33,505 nt of DNA, taken from positions 1 through 33,505 of the forward strand of contig CAXBLG010000030.1 in NCBI GenBank assembly GCA_963976395.1. Direction: 5' to 3'. The stretch comes from UBA11612 sp963976395 (GTDB lineage Bacteria; Pseudomonadota; Alphaproteobacteria; Rhodospirillales; Rhodospirillaceae). The notes beneath the pieces were generated by a model. That model made no database searches, was not told where the DNA came from, and saw only the letters and a program-made list of their open reading frames with translations. The first letter of the stretch is position 1. Each line of letters starts with the position of its first letter. The translations under genes and the position numbers were made by a program. Below are positions 31,374 through 33,505 of the stretch, piece after piece.

Positions 31374-33504
31374 CGGTCTCTCCTTTATTGGATACAGGCG
31401 CGTCGGCTTTGTCCTCGCCGCCGAACCACAGCAACAAACCCGGCAGCAATAGAAAGTCGAACAACAAAGCAAATATGATTCCGAGCATGGTCAACAATCC
31501 CATATCGGCGGTTAGCTTGAACGATGAAACCACCAGCACGGCAAATCCGACCGCGAGAATAACAGTATTGATGACCAGTGCCGGACCAACGCGAATAAAA
31601 GCATAGCGAATTGCATCTGCTTTAGATGAGTTGTGAGTTACGCGCGAACGGCGGTACTTAGTAAGAAAGTGCACTGTATCGTCAACAACAATACCAAGGG
31701 ACAGCGAGGCGACAACCGCCACCGTAAAGCCCACTTCACCGACAATCACCGCCCAAGCGCCCAGCGCGGCCAGAATAGGCAGGCCGTTGGGGATCAAACT
31801 CAACAGCCCCAACCCCACGCTCCGCAACGCGAAGATCAAAATAACGCCGATGATCGCAATAGCGATAAGAGTGCCTTCGATCATGCTGTCCACGTTACGA
31901 TCGGTGATGAAAGTAAACATCACGTAGGCCCCTGTGGGCTCAACAACTTTCATATAGTCCGGGGCGTTTTCCTTCAGCCACGCGTCGGAATCAGACAAAA
32001 ACGCCTTGGTTTCAATAGTGGTCGGATTGTTGAGGTTGACCGTCACCCGCGAGGCCGACTTGTCAATGTTGATGCGGTCATTGAGATCAAGTCCGTAGGG
32101 GAGAGAAAGTTCGTAGAGCAGCAAGTATTGCGCCGCCAGTTCTCGGTCATCAGGCAATGCATAAGCGCCCGGATCATCCCCATGCATATTCTGGTTCAAA
32201 CGCTTCATGATGTCTGTGATGGAATAGACGTGGCGAACCATGCCGTAGCCGCGCAAGTATTCAGTGAAGGCATCCAGCGTGCGGAGATATTCAGGATCCG
32301 ACACACCGCCTGGCCCGGCGGCGGGCAAGGAAATCTCAACAGGAGCCGCCCCGAAATAAGGTTCCGAGGCATCCACAGCCCGCCGGAACGCGACACGTTC
32401 ATCGAAATACTTGGTAAACGTGTCATTGAATTCCAGGGTCGGGATCAGCGCGATAAGAATAAGTGCGAAGGTTCCGCTACCCACAACAAGTGCCTTGTGT
32501 CGAAGCACGACAAAATCAGCGAACCGTTCCATCATCGCAGTGCCCGTTCCGGCTCCCAGCTTCGCCCCGGCCTTCATGGGCAATAGGCTCACGAGCGCGG
32601 GCAACAAGGTTACGGAAAAGGCCCAGGCCGCCGCAATTCCAACAGCAGAAATATTGCCCAGATCATGAAACGGTGGCGCATCGGAGAAGTTCAGGGCCAG
32701 GAACCCGACAATCGTCGTCAGTGACGTAACCGCAACCGCGAGGAAATTTGTACGCATCGCCTCGATCAAGGCCGAGCGCTTGTCCATTCCCTCGCCCATC
32801 GCCACACGCATAGAAATCAGGATGTGAATGGAGTCCGCCACCGCCAGGGTTAGCACCACAATCGGTGCTATACCCGAGATCGGCGTCAATTTAATCCCGA
32901 TGAACCCACCAGCACCCATGGCCACCACTGACGATAGGATAATGATGATAAACATTACCAACGTAGCGCCGACCGAGCGGAGCGCGAATGTCGCAAGCAA
33001 AAGCACTAGTCCAAACGTGACCGGCATCAGAGCGGCCAGCGAGCTTTGTCCTGAATCGGACATGGAAAAATTCAGCATCGACACGCCGGATAACCAAACC
33101 GTCAGGTTAGGGTGAGCGGCTTGCACCTCGTCGCGTAAAGCTCGCGCAGCGGTGACGGCTTCCGGCACCTCATCAAGGCTCGCCTCGGGATATTGCAAAG
33201 TCACATTAACAGCCGTCGCCCGGGAATCGGCCGTGACCATTTGACCATTGAGCAACGGCTCGGCGAGCGCAATTGCGCGCCGCTCTTCAATAAAGCCTTG
33301 TGTTAGATCCGAAGTGCTGCCGAAAAGGTCTTCAACAATGAGATCGTCTTCATCCGCCCAGGTGTGCTGAAAATTGGTGAGGGAATCGACCCGCGAAGCG
33401 TACGGCAACTGCCAGCCGCCCTCCGTCAGGGTTTCAACTGCCGCCAAAGTGTCCGGTGTAAAAACATCCTCGTCTTTGGGAATCAGGGTGAAGAAAAAGT
33501 TGTC
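31351..33504 (-). CDS. MMPL/RND-superfamily exporter (5' partial)
   Basis: The frame stays open to the right edge of the window. The TTG at 33447 is internal, because upstream codons continue a conserved MMPL segment (FFFTLIPKDEDVFTPDTLAA). About 718 residues are visible, missing roughly the first helix. Two MMPL units are seen: a periplasmic loop, then five helices (from LMPVTFGLVLLLATFALRSV), and again after residue ~520 (LIAIAIIGVILIFALRSVGL). LTLAVADSIHILISMRVA and LSLGIVVDDTVHFLTKYRR carry the acidic residues of the RND helix 4/10 type. It is a proton-driven inner-membrane exporter of lipids or hydrophobic compounds, cassette partner of the next two genes. Confidence 0.93.
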   Translation of the reverse strand, partial: DNFFFTLIPKDEDVFTPDTLAAVETLTEGGWQLPYASRVDSLTNFQHTWADEDDLIVEDLFGSTSDLTQGFIEERRAIALAEPLLNGQMVTADSRATAVNVTLQYPEASLDEVPEAVTAARALRDEVQAAHPNLTVWLSGVSMLNFSMSDSGQSSLAALMPVTFGLVLLLATFALRSVGATLVMFIIIILSSVVAMGAGGFIGIKLTPISGIAPIVVLTLAVADSIHILISMRVAMGEGMDKRSALIEAMRTNFLAVAVTSLTTIVGFLALNFSDAPPFHDLGNISAVGIAAAWAFSVTLLPALVSLLPMKAGAKLGAGTGTAMMERFADFVVLRHKALVVGSGTFALILIALIPTLEFNDTFTKYFDERVAFRRAVDASEPYFGAAPVEISLPAAGPGGVSDPEYLRTLDAFTEYLRGYGMVRHVYSITDIMKRLNQNMHGDDPGAYALPDDRELAAQYLLLYELSLPYGLDLNDRINIDKSASRVTVNLNNPTTIETKAFLSDSDAWLKENAPDYMKVVEPTGAYVMFTFITDRNVDSMIEGTLIAIAIIGVILIFALRSVGLGLLSLIPNGLPILAALGAWAVIVGEVGFTVAVVASLSLGIVVDDTVHFLTKYRRSRVTHNSSKADAIRYAFIRVGPALVINTVILAVGFAVLVVSSFKLTADMGLLTMLGIIFALLFDFLLLPGLLLWFGGEDKADAPVSNKGETDELLQTA

Positions 33505-33505
33505 G

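Noticed and set aside
1..33505. CRISPR arrays, tRNA or rRNA genes
   Set aside because: No regularly spaced short repeats, cloverleaf or rRNA-like conserved stretches were seen.

Overview
The window most likely comes from an alphaproteobacterium, probably Rhodospirillales-like and of moderate GC. The evidence is a SAM-II riboswitch ahead of metZ, the argD-argF-hslO gene order, metZ followed by apaG, and a perfect CtrA-type box (TTAA-N7-TTAAC). The lineage is inferred from gene content. No rRNA, tRNA, CRISPR array or insertion sequence was seen.

Left part (1-8,990): four tandem co-directional genes encode TPR proteins with a C-terminal glycosyltransferase-family-9-like (heptosyltransferase-like) domain; the first is cut by the window edge. 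An apparently perfect 1,573-bp direct repeat (2407-3979 and 4476-6048) links genes 2, 3 and 4. Gene 3 is a chimera of the gene 4 N-terminus, a private TPR block and the gene 2 catalytic domain. A 312-bp AT-rich intergenic region with a CtrA-type box and a good sigma70-like promoter follows. Next is a 504-residue Thr/Ala-rich, Lys-poor exported protein, closed by a strong terminator.

Middle part (9,118-20,911): a type II secretion operon in the order gspF-G-H-I-J-K-L-M-C-D, with a Sel1-repeat lipoprotein attached. The ATPase gspE and the prepilin peptidase gspO are not in the window. A separately promoted gene for a TPR protein fused to a GT-A-like glycosyltransferase follows, then a small two-helix membrane protein.

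Right part (20,921-33,505): housekeeping and export genes. A GmhA-like sugar-phosphate isomerase lies on the minus strand. On the plus strand are metZ under a SAM-II riboswitch with a terminator, apaG and folE. On the minus strand are a partial MMPL/RND exporter, a LolA-like protein and an outer-membrane beta-barrel protein, then an ABC-2 permease, an SMR transporter, argD, argF, hslO and a lipoprotein.

The main hypothesis is a surface-protein system. A Thr-rich exported protein is encoded between TPR-glycosyltransferases and a type II secretion operon, with a second TPR-glycosyltransferase and a GmhA-like enzyme beyond it. The cluster could glycosylate and secrete this protein, with variation supplied by recombination between the repeated glycosyltransferase genes. 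Adjacency and composition are seen; substrate, sugar and secretion route are inferred.
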